Shown here: in pieces, positions 1 to 7,215 of the stretch | Position numbering within the stretch: position 1 is the first letter of the stretch | Layout of the letters: the number at the start of each line of letters is the position of its first letter | From: an uncultured Clostridia bacterium | GTDB lineage: Bacteria; Bacillota; Clostridia; Oscillospirales; Acutalibacteraceae | Length of the DNA stretch: 9,703 bases | Assembly: GCA_945224895.1 (NCBI GenBank) | Contig: CALYNW010000021.1 | Span: 1-9,703, forward strand | Direction of reading: 5' to 3' | Notes under the pieces: model-generated | The model's database searches: none | Told to the model about the DNA's origin: nothing | Seen by the model: only the letters and a program-made list of their open reading frames with translations | Position numbers and translations under genes: made by a program

Positions 1-107
1 TTTTCAGCCTCGGTAGGTACTGTGTGTTTATCGGATAAAACGAATTTCTCATTGCAAAGCGCATATTTGATATTTGTTCCGCCTATGTCAAATGCAAGAA
101 TTTTCAT
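1..107 (-). CDS. ROK-family sugar kinase/regulator, N-terminus only (partial)
   Basis: Only the first 35 codons are inside the window; the gene runs off the left edge. The reading begins MKILAFDIGGTNIKYAL, and D7-I-G-G-T-N-I-K is the phosphate-binding (ATPase 'phosphate 1') motif of the ROK family, which includes glucokinases, N-acetylmannosamine kinases and related sugar kinases. The very short N-terminus before this motif leaves no room for a helix-turn-helix domain, so a kinase is likelier than a NagC/XylR-type repressor. The start is supported by CGGAGG at 115-120 on the minus strand, 7 bases upstream of the ATG, and by a good promoter at 148-176. The substrate cannot be judged from the fragment. 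The gene diverges from the membrane-protein gene at 262. Confidence 0.85.
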   Translation of the reverse strand, partial: MKILAFDIGGTNIKYALCNEKFVLSDKHTVPTEAE

Positions 108-147
108 ACTTTTTCCTCCGAAATATAGCTAAGATGTATTTGTTTTT

Positions 148-176
148 ATTATAACAGTATATTTATATAAATTCAA
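148..176 (-). promoter_or_regulatory. Sigma-A-type promoter for the ROK gene
   Basis: On the minus strand, TTGAAT (171-176) and a perfect TATAAT (148-153) are separated by 17 bases, with a TG one base before the -10 (extended -10). The predicted transcription start near 141 gives a leader of about 34 bases that contains the CGGAGG site. The -35 box lies inside the inverted repeat at 172-187. This is a match to consensus only. Confidence 0.75.
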
Positions 177-187
177 TACTTATTGAA
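172..187. repeat. Perfect inverted repeat between divergent promoters (candidate operator)
   Basis: TTCAATA-CT-TATTGAA is a perfect palindrome with 7-base arms and a 2-base centre. It covers most of the -35 box of the minus-strand promoter (171-176) and of the plus-strand promoter (183-188). A dimeric regulator bound here would block both. Two inverted -35 boxes related to TTGAA are themselves partly palindromic, so part of the symmetry is expected without any operator. The two further matched bases in each arm (T-A) and the tight spacing go beyond that. Confidence 0.4.
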
Positions 188-211
188 AATTGTAAAGTAT
201 TATGTTATTAT
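183..211 (+). promoter_or_regulatory. Sigma-A-type promoter for the membrane-protein/acyltransferase pair
   Basis: TTGAAA (183-188), a 17-base spacer and TATTAT (206-211), with TG at 203-204 forming an extended -10. The predicted start near 218 gives a leader of about 43 bases, with AGGAG at 251-255, 6 bases before the ATG at 262. Its -35 box is 6 bases from that of the divergent ROK promoter. Confidence 0.7.
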
Positions 212-261
212 AAGAAAAAATCAAATTATAATGACATAAACTAATTAATTAGGAGTTATAT

Positions 262-897
262 ATGGACGAAGATATCAGAGAAGAAATACTTGACAGCCCT
301 CTTGTTGTACATAAGCCTGATGACGCATCATATCAGGAGACAGCCTCTGAGGGAGGTATGCAGACTACGCATATTGATGACGATTCCGATATTCCTACAC
401 TTGAACGTCACCGATTTAAAAAGGTTAAAAAGAAGAAAAAATGGCCATTTGTTCTTTTAGCACTTATTCTTGCGGCAGTAATTATTATTGTTGTTCTTGC
501 AAACAACGGAATAATTAAATTCGGTGCACAGGAAACAACTGCTCAGCCAAAGAAATCATATACCACTCAGGCTGAAAATCCTTTTGCAGATACAATAACC
601 GTAAAGGGAACATATCTTTTCTTTGAGGGCACAGAGGTTGACGGTATCGGCGGTCTTGAAAGAGAAATCAAGTATATGGATAAAGGTACTAAATTTATTG
701 TTCAGGATGAAAATGCCGATAGCAATTTCCTTAATTTTGAAGTTCTTTCAATGCTTTCGGATTACGGAATGGAATATGATATTACTCATATTGTATCTTC
801 AGGTCTTTTATCAAAATATGAAACAACTTCTGCAATACCGCCCACAGAAATGCCGACCGAGGCTCCTTCGGTTGACGCACAGCTTCCGTCAGAATAA
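262..897 (+). CDS. Single-pass membrane protein with ExbD/TolR-like outer domain (hypothetical)
   Basis: 211 residues, not assignable to a named gene. The order is: an acidic cytoplasmic segment (1-50); a strongly basic stop (K53-K60, ending KKVKKKKK); one membrane helix (about 61-80); a Thr-rich spacer (92-104); a compact domain (about 111-182); and a Pro/Thr/Glu tail ending PTEMPTEAPSVDAQLPSE. Positive charges before the helix predict the C-terminal part outside the cell. The compact domain reads as strand-strand (TVKGTYLFFEGTEV), helix (GGLEREIKYM), strand (TKFIVQDENA), helix (NFEVLSMLSDYGM), strand (YDITHIVSS), which matches the outer-domain layout of ExbD/TolR, including the aspartate after the central strand. 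The membrane helix lacks the conserved Asp of true ExbD, so proton-driven force transfer is unlikely. The ExbD resemblance is my inference by eye. The start has AGGAG 6 bases upstream. The stop overlaps the next gene's ATG (TAATG). Confidence 0.8.
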   Translation: MDEDIREEILDSPLVVHKPDDASYQETASEGGMQTTHIDDDSDIPTLERHRFKKVKKKKKWPFVLLALILAAVIIIVVLANNGIIKFGAQETTAQPKKSYTTQAENPFADTITVKGTYLFFEGTEVDGIGGLEREIKYMDKGTKFIVQDENADSNFLNFEVLSMLSDYGMEYDITHIVSSGLLSKYETTSAIPPTEMPTEAPSVDAQLPSE

Positions 898-1712
898 TGT
901 TTGAGTATATTGATTTGTTAGGGCTTGATGTCAAATTAAAAAATAGAGTTATCAACATTCCTGACAGTAGGTACAATAAAATAAATTCTCTTGCAAAGAA
1001 ATTTGCAACAGGAAACAATAAATGCCTTGTTAATCAAAATGATTTAACAAGGCTTGCTGTTGTTACGGAGTCTTTAAAATATACTAAAGAAAAATATGAT
1101 GAACTCGGTATTGATTTCAATATTTTTGCCGATACTGTAAAGGATATAGGCATTTGGTGCAGTAATAACGGAAACAGAGGACTGAAAAATTATAACTGGA
1201 TTAGAAATCACGTAAGAGCAGAGCTTTTTAAAATCGGCAGACTTCAGTTTCAAATTTATAAGTGCGACAATGTTACACTCAATTACGGAAAGCTACCCTT
1301 TAAATTAGGTGATAATCTTGTGTATATTCATATTCCACAAGGCGAAAAGCTGATTTATGAAGACTGCGTCAAATCAGTAAAATCTGCAATAGATTTTTTT
1401 GATAAATTCTTTCCAGATTATAATTTTAAATATTTCTTTTGTGAAAGCTGGCTTATTTATCAGGGAAACATTCGTTTTATGATGCCGGACAGTAACATTA
1501 TTAAATTTTCAAATTTGTTTAAAATCGCATATTCATTAGATATTGACTGTCAGGCGATTGAAAGAATTTTCGGTAAAAGAAAAATAATCAAATCTCGATA
1601 TGAGGAAAATACATCTTTACGGAAATCTGCTAAAAATTATATTATGAACGGCGGAAAGCTGGGTATAGGCATTGGATACATTGATAAAGAATTATTTTAC
1701 GATAAATTTTGA
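897..1712 (+). CDS. Acyltransferase-like (GNAT-related) domain protein
   Basis: 271 residues, predicted soluble, with no signal peptide or membrane helix. I recognise the pattern of a Firmicutes family usually annotated 'acyltransferase domain-containing protein', built from a helical N-terminal domain and a divergent GNAT-like C-terminal domain. Supporting segments are [10 protein letters not shown] (111-120), [12 protein letters not shown] (141-152), [19 protein letters not shown] (157-175), CESWLIYQ (182-189) and SNIIKF (199-204). The substrate is unknown. Transfer of an acyl group from acyl-CoA is inferred from the family name only, and no classical GNAT acetyl-CoA loop is evident. The ATG shares one base with the upstream stop and has no clear Shine-Dalgarno site, so translation probably depends on re-initiation after the membrane-protein gene. 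The 3' end overlaps convergent rnhA by 16 bases. The call is family-level. Confidence 0.72.
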   Translation: MFEYIDLLGLDVKLKNRVINIPDSRYNKINSLAKKFATGNNKCLVNQNDLTRLAVVTESLKYTKEKYDELGIDFNIFADTVKDIGIWCSNNGNRGLKNYNWIRNHVRAELFKIGRLQFQIYKCDNVTLNYGKLPFKLGDNLVYIHIPQGEKLIYEDCVKSVKSAIDFFDKFFPDYNFKYFFCESWLIYQGNIRFMMPDSNIIKFSNLFKIAYSLDIDCQAIERIFGKRKIIKSRYEENTSLRKSAKNYIMNGGKLGIGIGYIDKELFYDKF

Positions 1713-2134
1713 TAATAGCTTACCGCTAATTTATCACAGCGTTCATTATATGGATGACCGTTATGACCTTTAACCCAAACAAATTCTACATTGTGTGTTT
1801 CGAGTAACGTCAAAAGCTTTTCCCATAAATCTACGTTTAATGCAGGCTTTTTATCGGCTTTTTTCCAGCCGTTTTGCTTCCAGGAATAAACCCAGCCTTT
1901 ATTTACGGAGTCGCATACATATTTTGAGTCTGTAGTCAGCTTTACCTCACAGGGCTCCTTGAGTGCGGTAAGCGCCTCTATTACTGCGGTTAGCTCCATT
2001 CTGTTATTTGTTGTTTCGGCAGCACCGCCGCAAATTTCTTTTTCTTTATTTCCATAGACTAAAACAGCACCCCAACCGCCCTTACCGGGGTTACCGCTGC
2101 AGGCACCGTCTGTATATATTTCAATTTTTTTCAT
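1697..2134 (-). CDS. rnhA: Ribonuclease HI
   Basis: 145 residues. The enzyme cuts the RNA strand of RNA-DNA hybrids, removing R-loops and RNA primers in the cytoplasm. All catalytic residues are visible at nearly E. coli numbering: D9 ([12 protein letters not shown]), E47 (NNRMEL), D69 (TTDSKYV), H124 (GHNGH) and D134 (NERCDKLA). The basic 'handle' with W81, W85, W90 and [12 protein letters not shown] marks a full bacterial type 1 enzyme rather than a handle-less one. The start chosen is the ATG at 2134, preceded by GAGGT (2139-2143). An in-frame ATG at 2164 would add ten residues, but it lacks an SD site and abuts the predicted -10 box. The gene is convergent with the acyltransferase-like gene and divergent from rnj. 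Confidence 0.97.
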   Translation of the reverse strand: MKKIEIYTDGACSGNPGKGGWGAVLVYGNKEKEICGGAAETTNNRMELTAVIEALTALKEPCEVKLTTDSKYVCDSVNKGWVYSWKQNGWKKADKKPALNVDLWEKLLTLLETHNVEFVWVKGHNGHPYNERCDKLAVSYYQNLS

Positions 2135-2164
2135 AAATACCTCAAAAATATTTTTATAATACAT

Positions 2165-2193
2165 ATTTTACCACCAAAAACGGTAATAATCAA
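2165..2193 (-). promoter_or_regulatory. Candidate promoter for rnhA
   Basis: On the minus strand, TTGATT (2188-2193), a 17-base spacer and TAAAAT (2165-2170). Transcription would begin near 2158, leaving a short leader of about 24 bases to the ATG at 2134 and excluding the upstream ATG at 2164 as a start. The match is moderate in an AT-rich region. Confidence 0.5.
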
Positions 2194-2255
2194 TATATAG
2201 ACAATGAAGAAAAATTTAAAACACGGTTAGGATTACTCTTTATTGCTTAAGTTAC

Positions 2256-2284
2256 TTGACATTACAGTTAATATAATTTATTAT
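2256..2284 (+). promoter_or_regulatory. Sigma-A-type promoter for the rnj-rplI-dnaB-tilS-ftsH operon
   Basis: Perfect TTGACA (2256-2261), a 17-base spacer and TATTAT (2279-2284). The predicted start near 2291 leaves a leader of about 50 bases ending in GGAGG (2325-2329), 11 bases before the ATG. I see no riboswitch or attenuator hairpin in the leader. The next recognisable terminator is at 9198, so this promoter may serve all five genes. Confidence 0.72.
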
Positions 2285-2340
2285 ATATATCAACTAAAAA
2301 TGTTCGGAAAAAATAAACTATTACGGAGGTTAATTATTTA

Positions 2341-4116
2341 ATGACAAATGAAAACAAGTCAAACGGTAAGAGCTTTTACGGAAAACGGAATTCCAAAAAG
2401 CGTTATGTAGCTTACCGCAAGACAAATAAAAAAAGACCGCCTAAACCGCCTGTGCCTAAGGAGTCTGTTCGCATTGCCTTTCTCGGAGGTATAAACGAGA
2501 TAGGTAAGAATATGACACTTTATGAGTACAAGAACGATATGTTTATTGTTGATTGCGGCCTTGCATTTCCATCTGCTGATTTGCCGGGTGTAGATTTGGT
2601 TATACCTGATTTTTCTTATGTTGAGGCAAATGCCGACAGAATTAAGGGAATTGTGATTACCCACGGTCACGAGGATCATATTGGTGCTCTTGCCTATCTT
2701 TTGAAAAGGGTAAATGTACCTGTATATGCAACAAAGCTTACAATAGGTCTTATCAAGGGTAAGCTTGAGGAGCACAGATTGCTTTCCTCTGTAAAGCTCA
2801 TAGAGGTTAAGCCTAAAGACAATATTACCTTGGGTAGCTTTAATGTTGAGTTTATACACGTTAATCATTCAATTCCCGACGCTGTAGGTCTTGCTATCAG
2901 ATGTCCTGCCGGTGTTATTATACAGACAGGCGACTTTAAGATTGATACTACTCCTGTTGACGGAGATATGATTGATATTACAAGATTTGCCGAATACGGT
3001 AAAAAAGGTGTACTTGCTTTGCTTTCGGACTCAACAAATGCCGAAAGACCGGGCTTTGCAACAAGCGAAAAAAATGTTGGTGACTCCTTTGTAAACCTGT
3101 TTAATATGGCGAAAAAGAAGAGAATCGTTGTTGCAACCTTTGCTTCAAATATTCACAGAATACAGCAGATTGTTGATGTTGCAAAATCAAGGGGAAGAAA
3201 GGTTGCTGTAATCGGCAGAAGCCTTGAAAATCTTGTAAATGTCGGATGTGAACTCGGATATCTCAATATTCCCGAGGGCGTACTCATTGATATTGATTTA
3301 ATCAAAAACTATACTGACGATAAGCTTGTAATTATTACAACCGGCTCTCAGGGTGAGCCTATGTCAGCACTGACAAAAATTGCTTTTGATGAGCATAAAA
3401 AGGTTTCTCTTACGCCAAATGATTTTGTAATCATATCTGCAACGCCTATTCCGGGTAATGAAAAAATGGTTAGCAATGTTGTCAATGAGCTTATGAAGCA
3501 CGGTGTTGAGGTTATATATGAAAAAATGTATGACGTTCACGTTTCGGGTCACGCCTGTCAGGAGGAGCTTAAGCTGATGCTTGGCATAGTTAAGCCAAAA
3601 TATTTTATTCCTGTTCACGGTGAGCAGAAGCACCTGCAAAAGCATGCTAATTTAGGTATTGCCATGGGAATACCTAAGGAAAATATTTATGTCGGCAATA
3701 TCGGTGAGAGAATAGAAATTTCCTATGACGGAATTAAACCGCTCAGTAATGTTACTGCGGGAGAGGTTTACGTTGACGGTATCGGTGTCGGCGACGTCGG
3801 AAACATTGTCCTTAATGACAGAAAGCATCTTTCAAAGGACGGTATTATAATTGTTGTCGCAACTATTGACAGCTCAACAGGGTACACCGTAAGCGGTCCC
3901 GATATCGTTTCAAGAGGATTTGTTTTTGTTAAGGAAAATGAGGCTCTTATGAATTCCGCAAGAGATTTAGCTTGCAGGGTAATTGATGAAAGCTACGATA
4001 AAAATTACAGAGATTGGAACAGCGTCAAAACAAGACTGCGTGATGAAATTTCAAAACTAATGTATGAAAAGACAAAGCGCAGACCAATGGTGCTTCCGAT
4101 TTTGATGGAAATATAG
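2341..4116 (+). CDS. rnj: Ribonuclease J
   Basis: 591 residues. RNase J is a zinc-dependent metallo-beta-lactamase/beta-CASP enzyme with 5'-3' exonuclease and endonuclease activity, central to mRNA decay and rRNA maturation in Firmicutes. Visible motifs are the family start FLGGINEIGKN (47-57), the metal site HGHEDH (H108, H110, D112, H113), HSIPDAVG (H176), TGDFKID (D198), the beta-CASP segment with HVSGHA (H400, H404) and PVHGE (H426). Together these give a complete metal and phosphate-binding set. The C-terminal domain is present (KTRRRP-like end, about 480-591). An N-terminal extension of about 42 residues is very rich in Lys/Arg and Pro and is absent from B. subtilis RNase J1. It probably contacts RNA or partner proteins (inference). 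Only one paralog is in view, so J1 and J2 are not distinguished. It is the first gene of the operon. Confidence 0.95.
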   Translation: MTNENKSNGKSFYGKRNSKKRYVAYRKTNKKRPPKPPVPKESVRIAFLGGINEIGKNMTLYEYKNDMFIVDCGLAFPSADLPGVDLVIPDFSYVEANADRIKGIVITHGHEDHIGALAYLLKRVNVPVYATKLTIGLIKGKLEEHRLLSSVKLIEVKPKDNITLGSFNVEFIHVNHSIPDAVGLAIRCPAGVIIQTGDFKIDTTPVDGDMIDITRFAEYGKKGVLALLSDSTNAERPGFATSEKNVGDSFVNLFNMAKKKRIVVATFASNIHRIQQIVDVAKSRGRKVAVIGRSLENLVNVGCELGYLNIPEGVLIDIDLIKNYTDDKLVIITTGSQGEPMSALTKIAFDEHKKVSLTPNDFVIISATPIPGNEKMVSNVVNELMKHGVEVIYEKMYDVHVSGHACQEELKLMLGIVKPKYFIPVHGEQKHLQKHANLGIAMGIPKENIYVGNIGERIEISYDGIKPLSNVTAGEVYVDGIGVGDVGNIVLNDRKHLSKDGIIIVVATIDSSTGYTVSGPDIVSRGFVFVKENEALMNSARDLACRVIDESYDKNYRDWNSVKTRLRDEISKLMYEKTKRRPMVLPILMEI

Positions 4117-4127
4117 GAGAATGAAAT

Positions 4128-4571
4128 ATGAAGGTTATTCTTAAAGAAGATGTAAAAAGTCTCGGTAAAAAGGGTGATTTGGTAAATGCCTCTGACGGCT
4201 ACGCAAGAAATTTCCTTTTTCCAAAGGGACTTGCTATTGAGGCAAATTCCGCCGCAATGAATGATTTTAACAATAAGGAGTCGGCTAAGAAATTCCACAA
4301 GGCTGAGGAAATTAAAGCGGCTCAGGCTGACGCTGATAAGCTTAACGGCAAAACCTTTAAGCTTAAGGCTAAGGCAGGTGCAAACGGAAAGCTGTTTGGC
4401 TCCGTAACATCAAAGGATGTTGCAAAAGAGATTAAAAACGAGCTTGGTGTTGATATAGACAAGAGAAAAATCGTTATGGAGGACATTAAAGCCTTTGGAA
4501 CCGTTCAGGCGGAAATAAAGGTTTATCAGGGCATTTCGGCTAAAGTGTTTGTTCAGGTTTCGGAGGCTTAA
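4128..4571 (+). CDS. rplI: 50S ribosomal protein bL9
   Basis: 147 residues, normal for the family. bL9 binds 23S rRNA near the L1 stalk base and reaches out from the large subunit; its loss affects frame maintenance. The N-terminal RNA-binding domain is classic: [19 protein letters not shown], then the [15 protein letters not shown] signature (about 23-37). An Ala/Lys-rich connecting helix follows (about 41-75), then the C-terminal domain with [13 protein letters not shown]. The AGGAGA site (4115-4120) overlaps the stop of rnj, and the gap to rnj is only 11 bases, so the two are cotranscribed. The rplI-dnaB neighbourhood is widely conserved in Firmicutes. Confidence 0.97.
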   Translation: MKVILKEDVKSLGKKGDLVNASDGYARNFLFPKGLAIEANSAAMNDFNNKESAKKFHKAEEIKAAQADADKLNGKTFKLKAKAGANGKLFGSVTSKDVAKEIKNELGVDIDKRKIVMEDIKAFGTVQAEIKVYQGISAKVFVQVSEA

Positions 4572-4574
4572 GCT

Positions 4575-5942
4575 ATGGCAGAGAACATCAATACAGCAGG
4601 TGTTAATATGCCCTTTAATCTTGAGGCTGAGCAGTCTGTTCTCGGTTGTGTGCTTGTGGAGCCTACAACTATGGAAGAGGTTGTGGCTCAGATAAATGCA
4701 GATTGCTTTTATCTCCCTCAGCACAAGGCAATTTTCAGCGCCATGATGCTGATGTATACAAACTCAAAAGCTATTGACCCTGTTATTATTTCCGATACTC
4801 TTACAAAAGAGGGACTTTATGACACAGCAGGCGGAAGAGATTATCTTCTTCAGCTTGCCCAGTCGGTTCCGTCAACTGCCAATGTTGAGTATTATGCAAG
4901 AATTGTAAAAGAGCAGTATTATCTCAGAATGCTTGTCAATGTTTCAACTGAAATAATTGAACAGGCAACAGGCGGTGAGGCTGACGCTTCATTAATTCTT
5001 GACAGTGCTGAGCAAAAAATTTATAACATCCGTCAGGGTAAGGAAAAGAACGGACCTGTTAAGGTAAGCGAGGTTATTGTAAATGACGTTTATAATAAGC
5101 TTACGCTTATCACAGGTGAGGATAAAGAAAAATACAAGGGTATCCCTACAGGCTTCGGCATGCTCGATAAGTACATTACGGGACTTAACAGGTCTGATTT
5201 AATTCTTATCGGTGCAAGACCTGCTATGGGAAAAACAAGCTTTGCTCTTAACCTTGCTCAGAATATTACAATGGGCGCAAGAAAAAAGTGTGTTGTTTTC
5301 AGCCTTGAAATGACAAAGGAGCAGCTCGCTGAAAGGCTTTTGTCAGCTCAGGCAGGAGTTGAATCACAAAAGCTCAAAACAGGTGAGCTTACTAACGATG
5401 AATGGGTTAGGCTTGGTAATGCCGCAGGTCAGTTTAGCGATGTTGAGCTATACCTTGACGACACTTCTTCAATTACTGTTCCCGAGATTAAATCAAGAGT
5501 CAGAAGAATGAGAAATGTTGATTGTATTATTATTGACTATCTCGGTCTTATTTCTTCTGCGGTTAAGAAGGAAAACAGAGTTCAGGAGGTTTCCGAAATT
5601 ACAAGAAATCTCAAAATGATGGCTAAGGATTTGAATATTCCCGTCATTTGCTGTGCTCAGCTTTCAAGAGGAACAGAAGGACACGGAAAAAACCATAAGC
5701 CACAGCTTGCAGACCTTCGTGAATCAGGCTCTATTGAGCAGGATGCTGATATTGTTATGTTTCTTTATCGTGAAGATTATTACAGAAATGATGTTTCCGA
5801 GGATAAGCAGGACGATATCGACGCTAATAAAACTGAGCTTATTGTTGCTAAAAACCGTCACGGTGCAACAGGAACCATAGAAATGACATTTGACAAGGAA
5901 TTTACAAGATTCAGGTCTATTGATAAATCACATTATGAATGA
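4575..5942 (+). CDS. dnaB: Replicative DNA helicase (DnaB type)
   Basis: 455 residues, full length. This is the hexameric 5'-3' helicase at the replication fork (called DnaC in B. subtilis). The N-terminal helical domain begins PFNLEAEQSVLGCVL and runs to about residue 115. A linker follows, then the RecA-like motor with Walker A GARPAMGKT (213-221, K220), SLEMTKEQLAERL, Walker B CIIIDYLGL (D321), CAQLSRGTE and the DLRESGSIEQDADIV arginine-finger region. The C-terminal AKNRHGATGTIEM is typical. No intein interrupts it. GGAGG (4562-4566) lies in the last codons of rplI, 8 bases before the ATG. The 3' end overlaps tilS by 8 bases. Confidence 0.97.
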   Translation: MAENINTAGVNMPFNLEAEQSVLGCVLVEPTTMEEVVAQINADCFYLPQHKAIFSAMMLMYTNSKAIDPVIISDTLTKEGLYDTAGGRDYLLQLAQSVPSTANVEYYARIVKEQYYLRMLVNVSTEIIEQATGGEADASLILDSAEQKIYNIRQGKEKNGPVKVSEVIVNDVYNKLTLITGEDKEKYKGIPTGFGMLDKYITGLNRSDLILIGARPAMGKTSFALNLAQNITMGARKKCVVFSLEMTKEQLAERLLSAQAGVESQKLKTGELTNDEWVRLGNAAGQFSDVELYLDDTSSITVPEIKSRVRRMRNVDCIIIDYLGLISSAVKKENRVQEVSEITRNLKMMAKDLNIPVICCAQLSRGTEGHGKNHKPQLADLRESGSIEQDADIVMFLYREDYYRNDVSEDKQDDIDANKTELIVAKNRHGATGTIEMTFDKEFTRFRSIDKSHYE

Positions 5943-7212
5943 TAAAGCGTTAAAAACAGTTGGAAAATACAATATGCTTTCAGTAGGCGATACTGTTGTT
6001 GCCGCTGTTTCGGGCGGAGCAGATTCTATGGCAATGCTTAATTTTCTCCTTTCCGTTAAAGAAAAATTTAATCTCCATATTATCGTTGCACATATTGAGC
6101 ACGGTATCAGAGGGGAAGAATCAAAGGCAGACGCAGAATTTGTAAAAGACTACTGTAAAAAAAATAATGTAGATTTTAAAATTAAACATATAAATGCACC
6201 CGAGGAAGCAAAAAAAGCATCAATGGGTGTTGAGGAATATTCAAGAAAAGCAAGATATGAGTTTTTATATTCTATTCCCTGTGACAAAATAGCAACTGCT
6301 CATAATCTTTCGGATAATGCGGAAACTGTTTTGTTTCGCCTTTTCAGAGGCACAGGCTTAAAAGGAATGTGCGGAATTCCTCCTGTAAGGGATAAGATTA
6401 TAAGACCCTTTATTGAAATTTCTTCTGAAGAAATCAGAGCTTTTTGCAGAGAAAATAATATTGAATACAGAAACGACAGTACGAATAACTGTAATGATTA
6501 TTCAAGAAATATTATTAGAAATGAGATTTTACCCCTTGCAAAAAAGATAAATTCTTCCTGTGAAAACTCAATTTTCGGCTTTATTACAAATGCTAATGAG
6601 GATTACGGCTTTATTGAAGATTTTTCAAATAAGGCTTATATTGAATGCCTTGAAGATAATCAGCTTAATCTTAATAAATTAAGGCAGTATGATAAGGTTG
6701 TAATTAAAAGGGTTATTTTTAAGTATTTTGATGATAACGGCTTTAATCTCGACGGAATTCATCTTAATAGCATTTCAGAAGCTGTTTTAATTCCTAAAAA
6801 AGTTCAGATAAGCGGTACGGTTTATGCCGTTTCTAACAAGAAATTTTTACATATTGCTGATTTCGGCAGATGTAAAGAGGGTATAAATATCGTTAAAGAA
6901 ATTTTAAATATTAATGAATTTATATCAAAAGATATTGATTTTTACTGTGACTGTGATAAAATTGTCGGAAACGTCACAGTTAGAAGCAGACAGGCAGGAG
7001 ATTCAATTAAACCTGTAGGACGGGGCTGTACCAAGTCGCTTAAAAAGCTTTTTAACGAGCTTTCCGTTCCTTTGGAAAAAAGGGATTCACTTGGAGTTGT
7101 CTGCGATGATTTAGGCGTTATCGGCATTATCGGTATTTGTGCCGATGAACGAGTTAAAGTTGATTTTTCAACTAAAAAAATTTTGTCTATCAAACTTCCT
7201 TCGGAGGATTAA
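5935..7212 (+). CDS. tilS: tRNA(Ile)-lysidine synthetase
   Basis: 425 residues. TilS joins lysine to C34 of the AUA-reading tRNA-Ile using ATP, switching it from Met to Ile decoding; it is essential in most bacteria. The PP-loop SGGADS is at 26-31. Further family segments are AHIEHGIRGEES, the AHNLSDNAETVLFRLFRGTGLKG block, and a C-terminal TilS domain (VRSRQAGDSIKP from 349, then KKLFNELSVPLEKRD and ICADERVKVD). The start taken is the ATG at 5935, which puts the PP-loop at the same distance from the N-terminus as in B. subtilis TilS. An in-frame ATG at 5890 would place 15 residues inside dnaB. No good Shine-Dalgarno is close (only AGG about 20 bases upstream), so re-initiation after dnaB across the ATGAATGA overlap is likely. 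ftsH follows directly, without the hpt gene often found between them. Confidence 0.94.
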   Translation: MNDKALKTVGKYNMLSVGDTVVAAVSGGADSMAMLNFLLSVKEKFNLHIIVAHIEHGIRGEESKADAEFVKDYCKKNNVDFKIKHINAPEEAKKASMGVEEYSRKARYEFLYSIPCDKIATAHNLSDNAETVLFRLFRGTGLKGMCGIPPVRDKIIRPFIEISSEEIRAFCRENNIEYRNDSTNNCNDYSRNIIRNEILPLAKKINSSCENSIFGFITNANEDYGFIEDFSNKAYIECLEDNQLNLNKLRQYDKVVIKRVIFKYFDDNGFNLDGIHLNSISEAVLIPKKVQISGTVYAVSNKKFLHIADFGRCKEGINIVKEILNINEFISKDIDFYCDCDKIVGNVTVRSRQAGDSIKPVGRGCTKSLKKLFNELSVPLEKRDSLGVVCDDLGVIGIIGICADERVKVDFSTKKILSIKLPSED

Positions 7213-7215
7213 TTA

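Noticed and set aside
2135..2164. Longer RNase HI start (ATG at 2164 on the minus strand, ten extra residues)
   Set aside because: No SD site precedes it, it abuts the predicted -10 box, and the ATG at 2134 has GAGGT upstream and gives catalytic residues at the standard positions.
2204..2230. Tiny open frame MKKNLKHG upstream of rnj
   Set aside because: Eight codons, no Shine-Dalgarno site, and located upstream of the predicted rnj promoter, so it would not be on that transcript.
2272..2277. Perfect TATAAT near the rnj promoter
   Set aside because: It is only 10 bases from TTGACA. TATTAT at 2279-2284 has the correct 17-base spacing and is the better -10.
5890..5934. Longer TilS start at 5890 inside dnaB
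   Set aside because: It would add 15 unconserved residues encoded within the C-terminus of DnaB. The ATG at 5935 matches the usual distance to the PP-loop and overlaps the dnaB stop, as coupled genes do.
6295..6330. TilS motif reading AHNLSDNAET instead of the textbook HHxDDQxET
   Set aside because: The second Asp and the Glu-Thr are kept, and this kind of substitution is, to my knowledge, common in clostridial TilS. It is not a sign of inactivity.
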